Below are positions 1 through 10,978 of a DNA stretch of 64,000 nt, one piece after another; position 1 is the stretch's first letter; each line of letters begins with the position of its first letter. The position numbers were made by a program, and so were the translations under genes. Below the pieces are notes generated by a model. The model did no database searches. It saw nothing but the letters and a program-made list of their open reading frames with translations, and was not told the origin of the DNA. Origin of the DNA: Sambucus nigra (lineage: Eukaryota; Streptophyta; Magnoliopsida; Dipsacales; Adoxaceae); contig OX422220.1 of assembly GCA_949130495.1 (NCBI GenBank), forward strand, positions 124,061,810-124,125,809, given 5' to 3'.

Positions 1-1966
1 TATCGTAGTCCTCACATCACACACCCTTAAAGCAGTCCTGCGGTAAGCAGACCTGTCCAGCAGACTGTCCAAATGGTCAGTTGAGCTCGGACGATTTGAC
101 ATCCAATTTCAACCCAAGAATGCGATCAAGGGGCCGGTCCTTGCCGATTTTATCGCAGAATTCACAAGCGAACAGCCTTGCGACCAGCCTCAACCAATGA
201 AGCAAATAAAAGATCACCCATCAGTAGGAATCTGGCGACTGTTCGTTGATGGAGCCTCCAACTCAAAGGAGGCAGGAGTGGGCATTGTACTCGTTACTCC
301 ATACGACACAATCCTCGAGCAAGGAATGAGGCTTGGATTTGAAGCCTCCAATAACGAGGTAGAATACGAAGCTTTGATAGTAGGCTTACAGAAGGCACTG
401 GCACTAGGGGCAAAGCAGTTGTAGGTGTTCGGTGACTCACAATTGGTCTCCAACCAGATAAGTGGGGACTTCAACGGACGGGATGAAAGAATGGAAGCCT
501 ACCTTGCCTTGGCAAGGGAGATAATATCCAGCTTTGAGGAAGTCAGTGTCCACTAGTTTCCCAGAGGACAGACCAACCATGCCGACGCCCTGGCAGCCCT
601 AAGTTCAACAATCGATTCTGACTTAAAGAGGACGATCCCAATCGACTTCCTCGCCCATTCGTGCATCAACCAGAGCAACGAGCTGCTACACAGGGATCAT
701 ATGCTCCAGATCGAGTCAGTACCCAATTGGATGGATCCTTTGAGGAACTATTTAAAAGATGGTGCACTTCCAAACGATAAGAAGGCCGCTCATCAGATAA
801 AAGTCAAAGTTGCTCGCTTTCACTTATCTCATGAGGGTAAACTATACAAGAAATCATTCACTGGCCCTTACCTTCAATGTGTTCACCCGAAGGACGTGGA
901 GCAAGTTCTACACGAGCTCCACGAAGGAATCTGTGGAAGCCATATTGGAGGGAGGTCACTAGATTTCTGAGCAATAAAGGAAGGCTACTGGTGGCTATAT
1001 ATGCAAAGAGATTCTGCAGTATATGCTCGCAAATACGAGAAATGTCAACTACAAGCTCCTATGGTCCACTAACCTGCCAGCGACCAAAGGTCACTTACCA
1101 GCCCATGGCCTTTCGCCCAGTGGGGGATGGACATCATAGGCCCTCTTCCTATCGCCACTAGTAACCGCAAGTATCTGTTAGTTACAACAGATTACTTCAC
1201 GACATGGATCGAGGCAGAGCTACTGGCAAACATCCAAGATGCAGATATGATAAGGTTCATATGGAAGAATATAATCACCCATTTTGGAATCCCCATAACC
1301 ATCATCATCGATAACGAAACACAGTTCAAGAGTGGCCCTTTCCAGAACTTTTGTAAAGAACACGGGATCAGGCACTATTTTAGCTCGGTGGCCTACCCCC
1401 AGAGCAACGGTCAAGTCGAAGCTTCCAACAAAACCGTGATCGATGGGCTGAAGAAACGACTAGAGCGAGCCAAAAGCGCATTGATAAGTGAGCTGCCACA
1501 TATTTTGTGGGCCTACCGCACCACCCCACGGCGAGCAACTGGAGAAATCCCATTCTCACTAACGTATGGAATGGAAGCAATCATACCCTTAGAAGATGGC
1601 CTACCAACCATGAGAACCGCCCTTGTCTACCAAGGACAAAATGATGTAGCATTACCCGCTGAACTTGACCTCGCTAACGAATGCAGAGAACTAGTCCTAG
1701 TAAGGTTGGCGAGCTATCAACAACTGCTCGCGAAACACTACAACAAGAAGGTCAATCCAAGGGCATTCCAGGTCGGGGACTACGTCCTAAGGAAAGTCCT
1801 TGGCAGCGTAATAAAACCATCAAATGGCAAGTTAGGTCCAAATTGGGAGGGACCATTCAAGGTAACAAGGGACGACCTACAAGGAGCCTATCACTTATAA
1901 ACACTGGAGGGCAGAGAGATACCCCGAGTATGGAATGCAACCAACCTGAAGAAATTCTACTTCTAG
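1..1966 (+). pseudogene. Ty3/gypsy Tat-lineage pol remnant: RNase H, second (archaeal-type) RNase H, integrase
   Basis: Decayed polyprotein encoding the RNase H and integrase steps of retrotransposition. One frame can be followed throughout, broken by stops at 422-424, 554-556, 968-970, 1070-1072 and 1898-1900. The window opens inside the end of the RT-linked RNase H (LADFIAEFT near 145-170). An extra RNase H follows (LFVDGASNSK, near 240-270; NNEVEYEAL, near 350-376), the doubled RNase H being a hallmark of the plant Tat clade. The integrase zinc region lies near 900-1060. The catalytic core (1127 onward) keeps D (TTDYFTTW), D (IIDNETQF) and E (GQVEASN), with 35 residues between the last two, so the DD35E triad is intact despite the stops. 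The tail reads to KKFYF at 1966. No chromodomain is seen. The 5' part lies outside the window. Clade call is by motif recognition; the exact family is unknown. Confidence 0.88.
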
Positions 1967-2021
1967 TTGATACCCCAAACTTGGAACGCAGCCAACCTGA
2001 AGAAATTATACTTCTAGTTTT
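1919..2021 (+). repeat. 51-bp tandem duplication of the pol C-terminal tail
   Basis: Two adjacent copies start at 1919 and 1970 and share ATACCCC, GGAA, CAACCTGAAGAAATT and ACTTCTAG. The period of 51 bp (17 codons) repeats the tail peptide WNA-NLKK-YF plus its stop codon. The copies differ at several bases, so the duplication is old. Confidence 0.75.
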
Positions 2022-2715
2022 TTTGGTTCATCTTTTATCGCATTTTTTAATTGGCAACTCAGTTTTTATTGCTTGTGATTAATGAAAGATTGTTTGGCCG
2101 TGACATTCTGAAGTATTAATTTTATATTATGAACTTTATAACTTGCACACCTTTTCTAAGTGATGGGTATATTACTCAGTATGCAAAAGCAGGGAATCAC
2201 CCTCCTCAGGTCTTCTTTATGAAACACGAACAACCTCTTAGCATTGCCCCTGGCAATATATAAAGCCCTATAGGGGACCCTTAGGCAGTTCGGCCAAATC
2301 AAATTGGTCGCCAAATAATGTTTGGCTCAAAAAGTCGGATCGGATGGAACATCCAACACCAGGTGTGTCCTCGCCATTGCCATAATTAGGCCTAAAGGAG
2401 TGTGACGACACGACCTAAAAGGTAAAGTAGGGAAGAATGGTATCTTATAAGCATACTGGACTGGGAGGACAATTACTCAACAAAATAACCCTACCAATCT
2501 AGTCGGCCACGAAGTTCCCAAGATAGTTAAGTGAGAAATAAATGAACTAAAAACATACAACACATGTATAGTCGGCAAGATCGCCCAAAGCATAGATATT
2601 ATATTACTTCATCACATTTACAATGAGAATATACAACACGAGTTTAGTCGACAAGATCGCCCAAAACATCGATATTACACTACTTCATATACAATGAATT
2701 ACATCCGGTAAAATC
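2022..2715. other. Non-coding spacer between Tat pol and antisense ORF, with a diverged tandem duplication
   Basis: No ORF of note. A diverged direct repeat has copies starting near 2555 and 2631 (period about 76 bp), both holding ATACAACAC, AAGATCGCCCAAA and GATATTA. This is where Tat elements have their 3' untranslated region and often carry tandem repeats. Nothing else is recognised. Confidence 0.55.
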
Positions 2716-3600
2716 TTAATGAGGCTGAGGCCTCTGAACAAGATAATCAGCCACCTGTGCTCTTCGGCTATCGTTCGGATGAGGAGCCAATTCCTCCTCG
2801 ACCTCATTCGCGTTTGTCTCTAACAGCGGCCTAGGGATAGCATCTATAGGGATCCATTGGTCATCCCTCCTGAAACAATTAGGCCTCAAAGTCGAAGGAG
2901 ATATCTCGTGATGGTAACAAAGTACTGAGTTCCTTGGGACTTGCAGCTCCCTGAGGGCACTCAACCATCCCCTAATGAAGGCGAGCTCTTCAAACTCTGT
3001 TAGCCTCGTCGGGGCATCTGTCCAACCTTGGTCGTAACCATCAGCCCACACTCACTGAGGTCCTTTATTGAACAGATGCCTCAGCCGTGTGACATCCCTT
3101 TGAAGCTCAGCAGCAAGCACGTATGGTCGACGGATGTCTTCTCAAAGCTCGTCCATCTCCCTAGCTGGACCCCCTAAATCTGGACCAGCTCACGGAGCAG
3201 CCGATATGGTAGAACCTTGCAAGACTAGAGGATCACCGCTCGACCCTGAGCCAGCTCGCGGAATAGCCGACGAAGAGGAACCTCGCAAAATATAAGGTGC
3301 AACGCTCGACGCATGTTCCCTGAGCCACGACACATCCCTCCTCAGAGTCTCGTTCTCCTGCTAAAGAATTTCTCTGACTTTATTGATTTCAGAGGCATCT
3401 AGGAGCCTAGCTCTCAAAGTGTTCACTTCTTCTTGAACGGAGGCACCAACTTCTTCCATCTCCTAAAGTCTATCCTTCAATTTGGCGACGAGCTCAGACT
3501 GGCCCCTAAAGCCCTTATTTCTCAACCTGAGAGACTTACAAATCCTAACGAAGGACTGACGAATAGGGGTGCTCGCGTTTGGTCTAAGGATCCTTCCCAG
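2716..3600 (-). pseudogene. Decayed antisense extra ORF of the Tat element
   Basis: On the minus strand, opposite to pol, one frame can be read from about 3600 down to 2716, with in-frame stops (for example TAG at 3463-3465, another TAG near 3360, and TGA just before the last open stretch of 111 codons at 3051-2716). The upper part has a heptad-like, charged sequence (EMEEVGASV, VNTLRARLLD, QENETLRRDV) suggesting a coiled coil; the lower part begins WADGYDQGWTDA. It has no known enzymatic motif. Established context: Tat-lineage plant elements commonly carry an additional ORF, sometimes antisense, between integrase and the 3' LTR. Position and strand here fit that. Function unknown; the copy is dead. 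Confidence 0.55.
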
Positions 3601-3806
3601 TTAAGAGGTGACATGTATATACTTGTCTACATCAATCAACTACAAGCCATACAAGCAGTAAAAAGCAGAAGAATCAATGCCCCAAAAAGAAAGTACTTTC
3701 ATTTCATTGAAATAAAAGGGTACAATTACATCGGTATTTAAAAAAAAAAGAGAAGATAGCAGTACAAGTAAAGAAAAAATACAGAGAAGTCCTAAGAGAA
3801 GACTAG

Positions 3807-3971
3807 CTAGTAACCTCGGGTTGTTCAGAGGAAGCCGAATGCTTTCCCTTATTAGGAGTAGTAGGAGCATCTCCCCCAGAAGGAACGACTGCTGTTCCTC
3901 GAGCAGGAGGAGCATCAACAGGAACAGTCTGGGAGGCGGGAGCGACACGTTCAAAGTCTGGGGCAGGTGCT
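3807..3971 (-). pseudogene. Short antisense coding fragment (Pro/Ala-rich), cut by the LTR array
   Basis: On the minus strand a 54-codon open stretch runs from the array boundary to a TAG near 3807. It is rich in Ala, Pro, Ser and Thr (VAPASQTVPVDAPPARG). It is probably another piece of the Tat antisense gene, interrupted at 3971/3972 by the LTR array. The interval 3601-3806 between it and the longer antisense frame is A-rich and non-coding, perhaps an intron or untranslated part. Low certainty. Confidence 0.35.
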
Positions 3972-6900
3972 TGTGACACCCCGACTAATTAAATACCGGG
4001 TAGCTACTCCTTTATTAAATCAATACAAAATGCCAAGTTGGTTCAGTAAATAGCATCACTATCGAAAACATTTTAATAATTACTAACCACCTAGTATTTA
4101 CAAAGTAAGTTGCCAAATTTTAAGTTAAGTCTGATTAACATGCAGTAAAAGAATAATATAGAAATGTAACACAACCATTCACAATAAAGTCCAACTATAA
4201 TAAATCAACAAGTAAAGATGAGTCTCGAGGAAATACTCCTCACAACAATCCCAAAATGAAAAGAAATGAAACAAGTCTGCATCCCGAATTAATTACAAAC
4301 CAAAGTCTGAATAACTGAAATATAAAATGAAATGTCTCTAAAAGAAATGGGCGACATGCCCTACAACTGATAAATGCTGAAGATAGAGGCAAGATATATG
4401 AAGCGTCTACAAGCAAGGTCATGTAACTTCCACAAACAGCTACAGCTCGTCACCTGAATGAGAATCCTAAGCATGGTGTCCTTGTTGCTGGGCACCTAAA
4501 ATGGTTTTTACAAAAATAGATTTGAAAGCAAATGGGTCAGAGCCCGAAAGTGGAAATCATTTTGAAAACAGCAAGTGCTTTAATAACATTTAAAACAATG
4601 AATGTAAAGTACATGTTAGGACGTGCTCTCACGTGAAATACTCACCTCTCGTCTAACTGTGCACTCCTAACGTTCCTGTACCCATTCATGTGACATCGAT
4701 ATCTAACCAAACCGTAATAAGTTCTACCCCTTACTACTCGATCCCCATATTACATTCTAGCGTTATCAATTTAAAGAGAGCTTTACTTAACCTCAGATTC
4801 TCAATTTGTAATACAATTCACTATCGGTTAACCCGTTATGTATCTCAAAATATTACCATAATTATATTCACAATAACAACATGAACATTCCCATTATCTA
4901 CGTGTATATTATTCACGTCATAAATATACAATACAAGCACCCCGAGACTAAGCTGTGGTGCACACATACTCTGCTATCCATCCCGGTACATCACGTACAT
5001 AAGGATCACGTATTCCGAATCTCTCAGGAATCGTTCTCAGATAACAACATCACAAATAATGGAGGCGAACACAGTCACATCACATGGGTCACGTACATAC
5101 CTACGCTCCCACGATCAGCAAACTTATTAACATCCCAATAAGTCCTTCTCTGACCTATGTTCATCGAGGTAACCAATCTAAATCCGGGCAACACAAGGAT
5201 AAGAAGGCCCTAAGCGAACGTAAACCTCCCGTGATAGCAAGTATGGTAGGTATGTCATACACATAAAATTATATACTAAGCATTCACACATCTTAGATAT
5301 CCCAATATTAATAAAGGTATACTCTACATCTTTATACCATTATTCCAAATTTGTATATTTTACGTCTCCCGATAATATAAAAGTTAAACCGTTGACACGT
5401 CTCACGTCGTAGTTTCTTATACTTAAAACCTATCTAAAATAGATTATTAAGTTCCTATTATTCCCACATATAACATCTTTATTCCTAAGGTCTTTACTTC
5501 TGCCCCAAACCTCATTTCATCAAATTATTCAAATTTACACTATTAACCCAAATGTTATCTCACTTATCGAATTTCATTTATTTAGAATAATTCCTCAAAT
5601 TGAATTCTAATTAAGGTCCAAATTTCATAACCATGCCTACTGGTCTTCCTTAAGTTTAAGGGTATTCATAAGGTCTCCAATAATATTTTCCAAGGGTTAC
5701 CACCATTAAAATTTAAAGTAGGGAAAACTTTACTCATTCTGGGAAGGTCGATCGATCGATGGTGGTCGATCGATCGACTGATGAACATCGATCGATCGAA
5801 TGCACCAGGTATGGCTACGGACGGCTTCGTTTTGCAGTTTTCAAATCATCCCAAAACATACTTTTAATGCATGAATCTCTAATATAACGTTATAGTATCA
5901 TCATACAACCATCCTACAACATTAATAACGTTCTAAAACCAATAATTCATCAACCAATGGGCTATAAATGGATCAATCTTCATTAAGAACCCTCGTTTTC
6001 TAATTCTTTCAAGAACATTAATAAACCTCTTCTTAAATCCGTTTTTAGATCATCAAGGGTCATAATTTTGAATTCATAATTCGTCCAGAATGTTACTACA
6101 TGCAGTCCCTAACATAATTCATAGTTTTAAACTTCCAATTCATGGGTCTATATCATCCTCCAAGATAAATTCGATAATTCCTAAACATGGAAAAGCATGG
6201 CATTGAATCAATTGTAATTAAACCACTTGCCTTAATCTTTCTCTGAATTTGAGGTTGAAACTTGAAGGTTGAATTGCCTTCTCTCTCTCTCTCTGCAGAA
6301 TTCTTCTCTTCCTCTCTCTCTCTACAAGTTCTTCTCAAGGTGTTAATGGAGGTGGGGTTGGTTTTTGCCAAGTTAAAGGTTTCTAAACTTCTCCCGTAGC
6401 CCACTACCTAAATTGGGGTTGGAACATGGCTTAGTGGGTTAATACTAAGTCAGATTTTAACTCTAATTTTCGTGGGTTTTAATTACCCAATTTCCGAAAT
6501 TATCAAAATGCCCCTATAAGTTATCGGCATGGCCCAATAATGCTCCGTGACCCAAACTTAACCCCCGGCTAGTGTTTTCTGACTATTTCGACCCTTCCGA
6601 ACGCGTTGGCGCACTCAAAATGACCATACGGGTGATAAAAATAAAATTCATTTTTTTTCAAATAATTATATTCCTGACGCGACTGTCACGCGCTTCCCAA
6701 CAAAATTTCCCAAATTGCCGTATTTCAATCTCGCGACAATTTCAATATTTCCAATATTCATATATTGCCATATATACACATTATAATCAAATACTAACTC
6801 ACATCTCTTTAATATTTTATCCGGATTACTTTTCAATTAATACGCATTTAATTCAATTAATCCCTAAAAATAAATATCACAGAAAATACGGGGTATTACA
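3972..6900 (-). repeat. LTR 1 of the array (2929 bp)
   Basis: Plus-strand ends are TGTGACACCCCG and GGGGTATTACA, so in element sense it is TGTAATACCCC...GGGGTGTCACA with TG...CA ends. It holds the palindrome cluster (5746-5801), CT-rich tract (6281-6325, GA-rich in sense), GGGTCAGAGCCC (4534-4545) and hairpin (4475-4496). It is followed at 6901 by the polypurine tract, making it the 3' LTR of unit 1. Confidence 0.9.
5746..5801. repeat. Palindrome cluster in LARD LTR 1 (GATCGATC words)
   Basis: Three TCGATCGATCGA-type blocks within 56 bp, about 1.1 kb from the element-sense LTR start. Equivalents at 12753-12810 and 19772-19850. Confidence 0.85.
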
Positions 6901-6913
6901 TACTTCCCCCCTA
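6901..6913 (-). promoter_or_regulatory. Polypurine tract, array unit 1
   Basis: Minus-strand TTAGGGGGGAAGTA abuts the 3' LTR. It is preceded in sense by a CGAATTTCGGGACGAAATTC block also found in Tekay-C. It primes plus-strand DNA synthesis in LTR elements. Confidence 0.75.
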
Positions 6914-9119
6914 ATAACTGAATTTCGTCCCGAAATTCGGATAAGTAAGGCACACCTGTAAAAATTTTAGGTATCCTCCAGTATAAAAAAAAAATTTATA
7001 AAGAAAAGCCCAAATCACTAAATCCTCGCTTCACAATTAGTTTGTTTAACATACTTGATACCTAGTCAGAATAATCTTTGATAAATGCACCTCACGTTGT
7101 GCTGTTATTAAACAACATTCGAATAGAAATAGCTTATACGTCATTAGCCGCATTATATTGTGAGTCCGCGCCTCACTAGAAATTACTGCGTTTATCAAAA
7201 CTCCAAACTCCCATCCTGGGATGAATCAATAACACATCTGACCACGCTTGTCCATTCCTTGAAATATCCCGACGTTGTGACTTTCACACCAGGGAAATCC
7301 ACTTCAGCCTGTTGGTGTCACACAAACCCTTGTAAGCACCTTGTCTACCATAAATAGATATGGGTGCATTTTCCCCAACTCTGCCATTAGGTAATATCTC
7401 CTCCTCATTACTACAATATACCTCACTAGTTACACCCGATTTGGAATTGAAAATATCGCAATGAATCCAAAATTTCTTTCATACAATCCAACAGTCGTTA
7501 GTCACCTTGCGCCTGCACCTCAGGTTATAGGCGATACAACCCTCAGTGTGAATCGTTATTTCCCACTACTTATTGTCACCCCACCTAAAGGTGGATTTCG
7601 GGGATTTCATCCCAGTTCTAAATAATACTACGTCGAACCACGTACCGGCGTGTTCACTATCTAACAGTGTAAATCACCCCAAGTATATAACAATTTCTCT
7701 CCTTCTGGACAACATGTCCCACGTAGTCAAAGGAACTCATTACTTATCAATAATTTGGCTACCTCTCACGAAATTCTCCAACTTGACCCTCTCATTCTTG
7801 GAATCGTCGACTTGATACAAAATTATTTGGTTGATCATCTAACCCCAACTGTTCTACTACTTACTATACCTCTTTTAATGTCTATATTCACATAAAATTT
7901 TCCCCGTTAAATGATACTTAATGGTCTTATTCCCTGGTGAATACCAAAAGTTTGGACCTTTACACTTCTCGCCACTTTGTGCATAACTGGAATTTATATC
8001 AGATTGACATCCTCATTCTATTTACTCTTGAGTTACCCTCAACATTCGATTGATCGGAATTCTACTCCAAATTTCTCATACTGATTTGTTCGCCTTCTCA
8101 AGAGATATCCTTTTATTAAATGGCTTTATACTGCCTTTTATCCAAATTTGTACGTGCTACACTGACTACACATGATATTCACTTACACCTTTTCTTATGA
8201 CGTTTAATCTCATAAGTAATAATCTTACCCGTCTATGTTCGCTTTTCTTTTGATTAACACTTTAGCAAATCAAGATGTCTACGCCCCTTATAACCCAACC
8301 ATACAATTTTTAAACATTATATATGCTTCATATAAATCCCAAACTCTTTATTGTTACTGTAAATACAACGGTGCTATGCCACTTGGGCGTTCTCAATCGT
8401 TTCTGTATTAGGAATCCTAAATCCTCCTTATCCTCAATGCGTCCTTCCACACGCCGTGACAAAACCAACATTATTAGTACTTATCGTAATTTACTAACAA
8501 CTGGCTCTAATGGTCGTACATCAAAATTTACTCCTTGTAACTTCCCGTTATAACTACGTACTCCCATAATGATAGAGGTATCCAAATTATGAACGAAGGG
8601 CCACACATTTCCTTACTACCAACTTTATTCTAAGTTTCATGCGTGGAGTGTCTCGCAAAGCGAAATCCAAACAAGGAACCCCCCCGATACACTACTACCT
8701 AACATTGTCGGTCATCGGAATCCGTTAAACCCTGTCCAAAATATGTACCCCTACACTCTCACCTTTTAACAACAAAGTTTCATCTCAGTTCGCAATTATA
8801 CATAAACAAGGAACTCCTTCTGAAAGACGCTTTTCTCTTTACAGTGATGGGAATCACATTTCATATACAACATTTCAGATATTTGAGACCCTCAATTTCC
8901 CGTCCCTAGACACACAACTATGAGCATAAACTTACAAATCTCTAACGGGTGATAAAACAATGCACTCTTTTGTTACGACCTCTCCATCGTTAATTATAAG
9001 AACCAACTAACTCTTTGTGTACTAGTAAATCGATTACATACGACTCATAATAATGAAATCCCTACGCATACTGGGATTAAATACCCAAGACCACTATACC
9101 TTTTAGAAATCACAACATA

Positions 9120-9159
<40 letters not shown>

Positions 9160-10964
9160 TATATACCTATTTACAAAAGTACGATTGCGAGTCCGGCCCT
9201 CTCACAGATGGGCCCTCGCCAGAACAAAACATGCTACCCCAATGGTGGCAATCCCAATAAACTTGCAATACCAGCACACTATCGGTATAATCATATATAT
9301 AAAACCATAAATAATATCATATCATACTCGTATAATGCAACACTAAAACGAGTAATTTCAATAAATTATAAACCGCTATCAATATACCCATTCATCCTCC
9401 GCGGATGACAATAAAAGTAACCCCCACACTATCAGGGAAAAATGTTCTTATAAATAATAAAATTACTGGTATACTCACTAAACTCGACTCTCAAGCGAGA
9501 ATAACAATATGACAAATGTAGCAACTCATTCATGCCACAAATAACATGCATCATCATCTGAGGATGTAACTCATACTTCTATCTTATCAATCGTCCCGGC
9601 TGCTCAAATGGTTCCTGGACTTACCACACATGTTCGTACCAACCCAAATATTTTATTAACTGTTGCTCTTGCTAGGCACAATACCTTGATCCCTACTCTT
9701 GTATCGGGAAATTTTTTATATCGCACGGATTTCACTCCCCACAGAAATACCTCTACACATACTCCACTTATCTTTGTCTCACAAATCATGTTAAGGTGGT
9801 CCATTCTCTCGGACGTTGGTAGTCTCGACTCTGATGACCACCCCCATTGTTCCCTTAGCTTTGACGGCCCTAAGGAACATGCTACTAATTTCCACATTTC
9901 TTACTGAAATCACCATTGCTCGGTAATAATTCAGCTATCCGAATCATTTTAACTGGTTCTCCGTTGGGTCTTCCCATTATGGTGCGTCTCCAACACCAGT
10001 TTTCCCCAGTCTTACTTTATATAAAGTTCTCGATTCTTGTATCTCCCCACCCAGGGATTTTTACCTCCAAATTAACACTATGCGACAATACCATTTGCTT
10101 TAACCGTCCAAGCAGAACTCTGCCAGAAGGACTAGCAATTCTTCTATGTAAATTCTCCCTTTAATATCCCCTTCTCCGTTTCACCTACTTCACCCGGTGT
10201 AGGGTTCAGTACAACATTAAATTTCTCCTCACACGTTAACCCCTGTTTGGCCCTCTTATGTGAGTTCAGAATAACATTCGCCTTTCAACCTGAACATCTG
10301 ATGAAGGAACTTATGGTCAGACCATACGTGTACACCCTCTCGACATCACATTCCACTTTTAAGTGGGTTGCTTGTTTCTCACCATTGAATCTTCGCTCTT
10401 ACGAGACAAGAAAAATTTTCCTCAAATTTTCACTCTCGCTTGGCCATACTCCGACACAAGTCCAAGCCTTCGGATATATTACGTTTGTTCGACTAGCACA
10501 CGCCATCTCCGCATTTCGAGTATTGCCACTGCTGGTTTTCTTCAATGTTAAATCTAACTCTTTCTCTCCCATTCCAACCTTGTTGGATGTGTCTAATTTG
10601 ACCCCATTCCTACTATAGCTGTACCCGAAAGTCTCAAGTCGCGCCTTAGCCTTCTATATTATCCAGAACTTCCGTGCCATAGTACCGGTGACTTCAACTA
10701 CGGTCATCCTTCTTTAAATAATTCGATTAACCTCGATATATATTTGCCTCCTGCTGTTCACCCAACTGTCTTCACCTGACGTACTACATTGTTCGGCACA
10801 TGAACACACCTGATCGCAATACGATTCGCTATCATATACATCATAGCAGGAGAACGAAATCTCCCCAAAGATATCAACAATCCTAAGCATAGGGCTCTAC
10901 ATCAAAGAAAGCTCAGCGGAAACATAATAAGCCGTACAGATCCTAAAGGACACTAGAACCTGAT
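6914..10964 (-). other. Array internal domain 1: 4-kb non-coding region
   Basis: No credible coding sequence on either strand. The longest ORFs (99 and 123 codons) lie antisense to the element and recur in the next unit only because the copies are near-identical. Recognisable parts are a sense-strand end block shared with Tekay-C next to the PPT, a block at about 8632-8710 shared with Tekay-A (contains AATCCAAACAAGGAACC), a (TA)n tract at about 9124-9158, and a leader (about 10860-10964) shared with Tekay-C. Homology of 9830-9890 to a decayed gag stretch in Tekay-A suggests the domain is gag-pol debris decayed beyond recognition. Confidence 0.7.
9124..9158. repeat. (TA)n microsatellite in internal 1
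   Basis: An almost pure TA run, ending ATAAATATATATACC. The copy in internal 2 is longer, so length varies between array units. Confidence 0.9.
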
Positions 10965-10976
10965 GCTCTGATACCA
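10965..10976 (-). promoter_or_regulatory. Primer binding site, array unit 1 (tRNA-iMet type)
   Basis: Minus-strand TGGTATCAGAGC, 2 bp inside the 5' LTR boundary at 10978/10979; complementary to the 3' end of plant initiator tRNA-Met. Confidence 0.9.
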
Positions 10977-10978
10977 CC

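Noticed and set aside
4690..5266. Several 60-86 codon ORFs repeated in each array LTR
   Set aside because: They lie antisense within LTR sequence, have low-complexity composition and recur only with the LTR copies; no coding evidence.
10247..10618. 123-codon ORF on + in array internal 1, repeated at 17269-17640
   Set aside because: It is antisense to the element, lacks any domain signal, and is conserved only because the two internals are near-identical copies.
10965..10976. tRNA gene suggested by tRNA-complementary sequence
   Set aside because: Only the 12-nt primer binding site is present, with no cloverleaf or A/B boxes.
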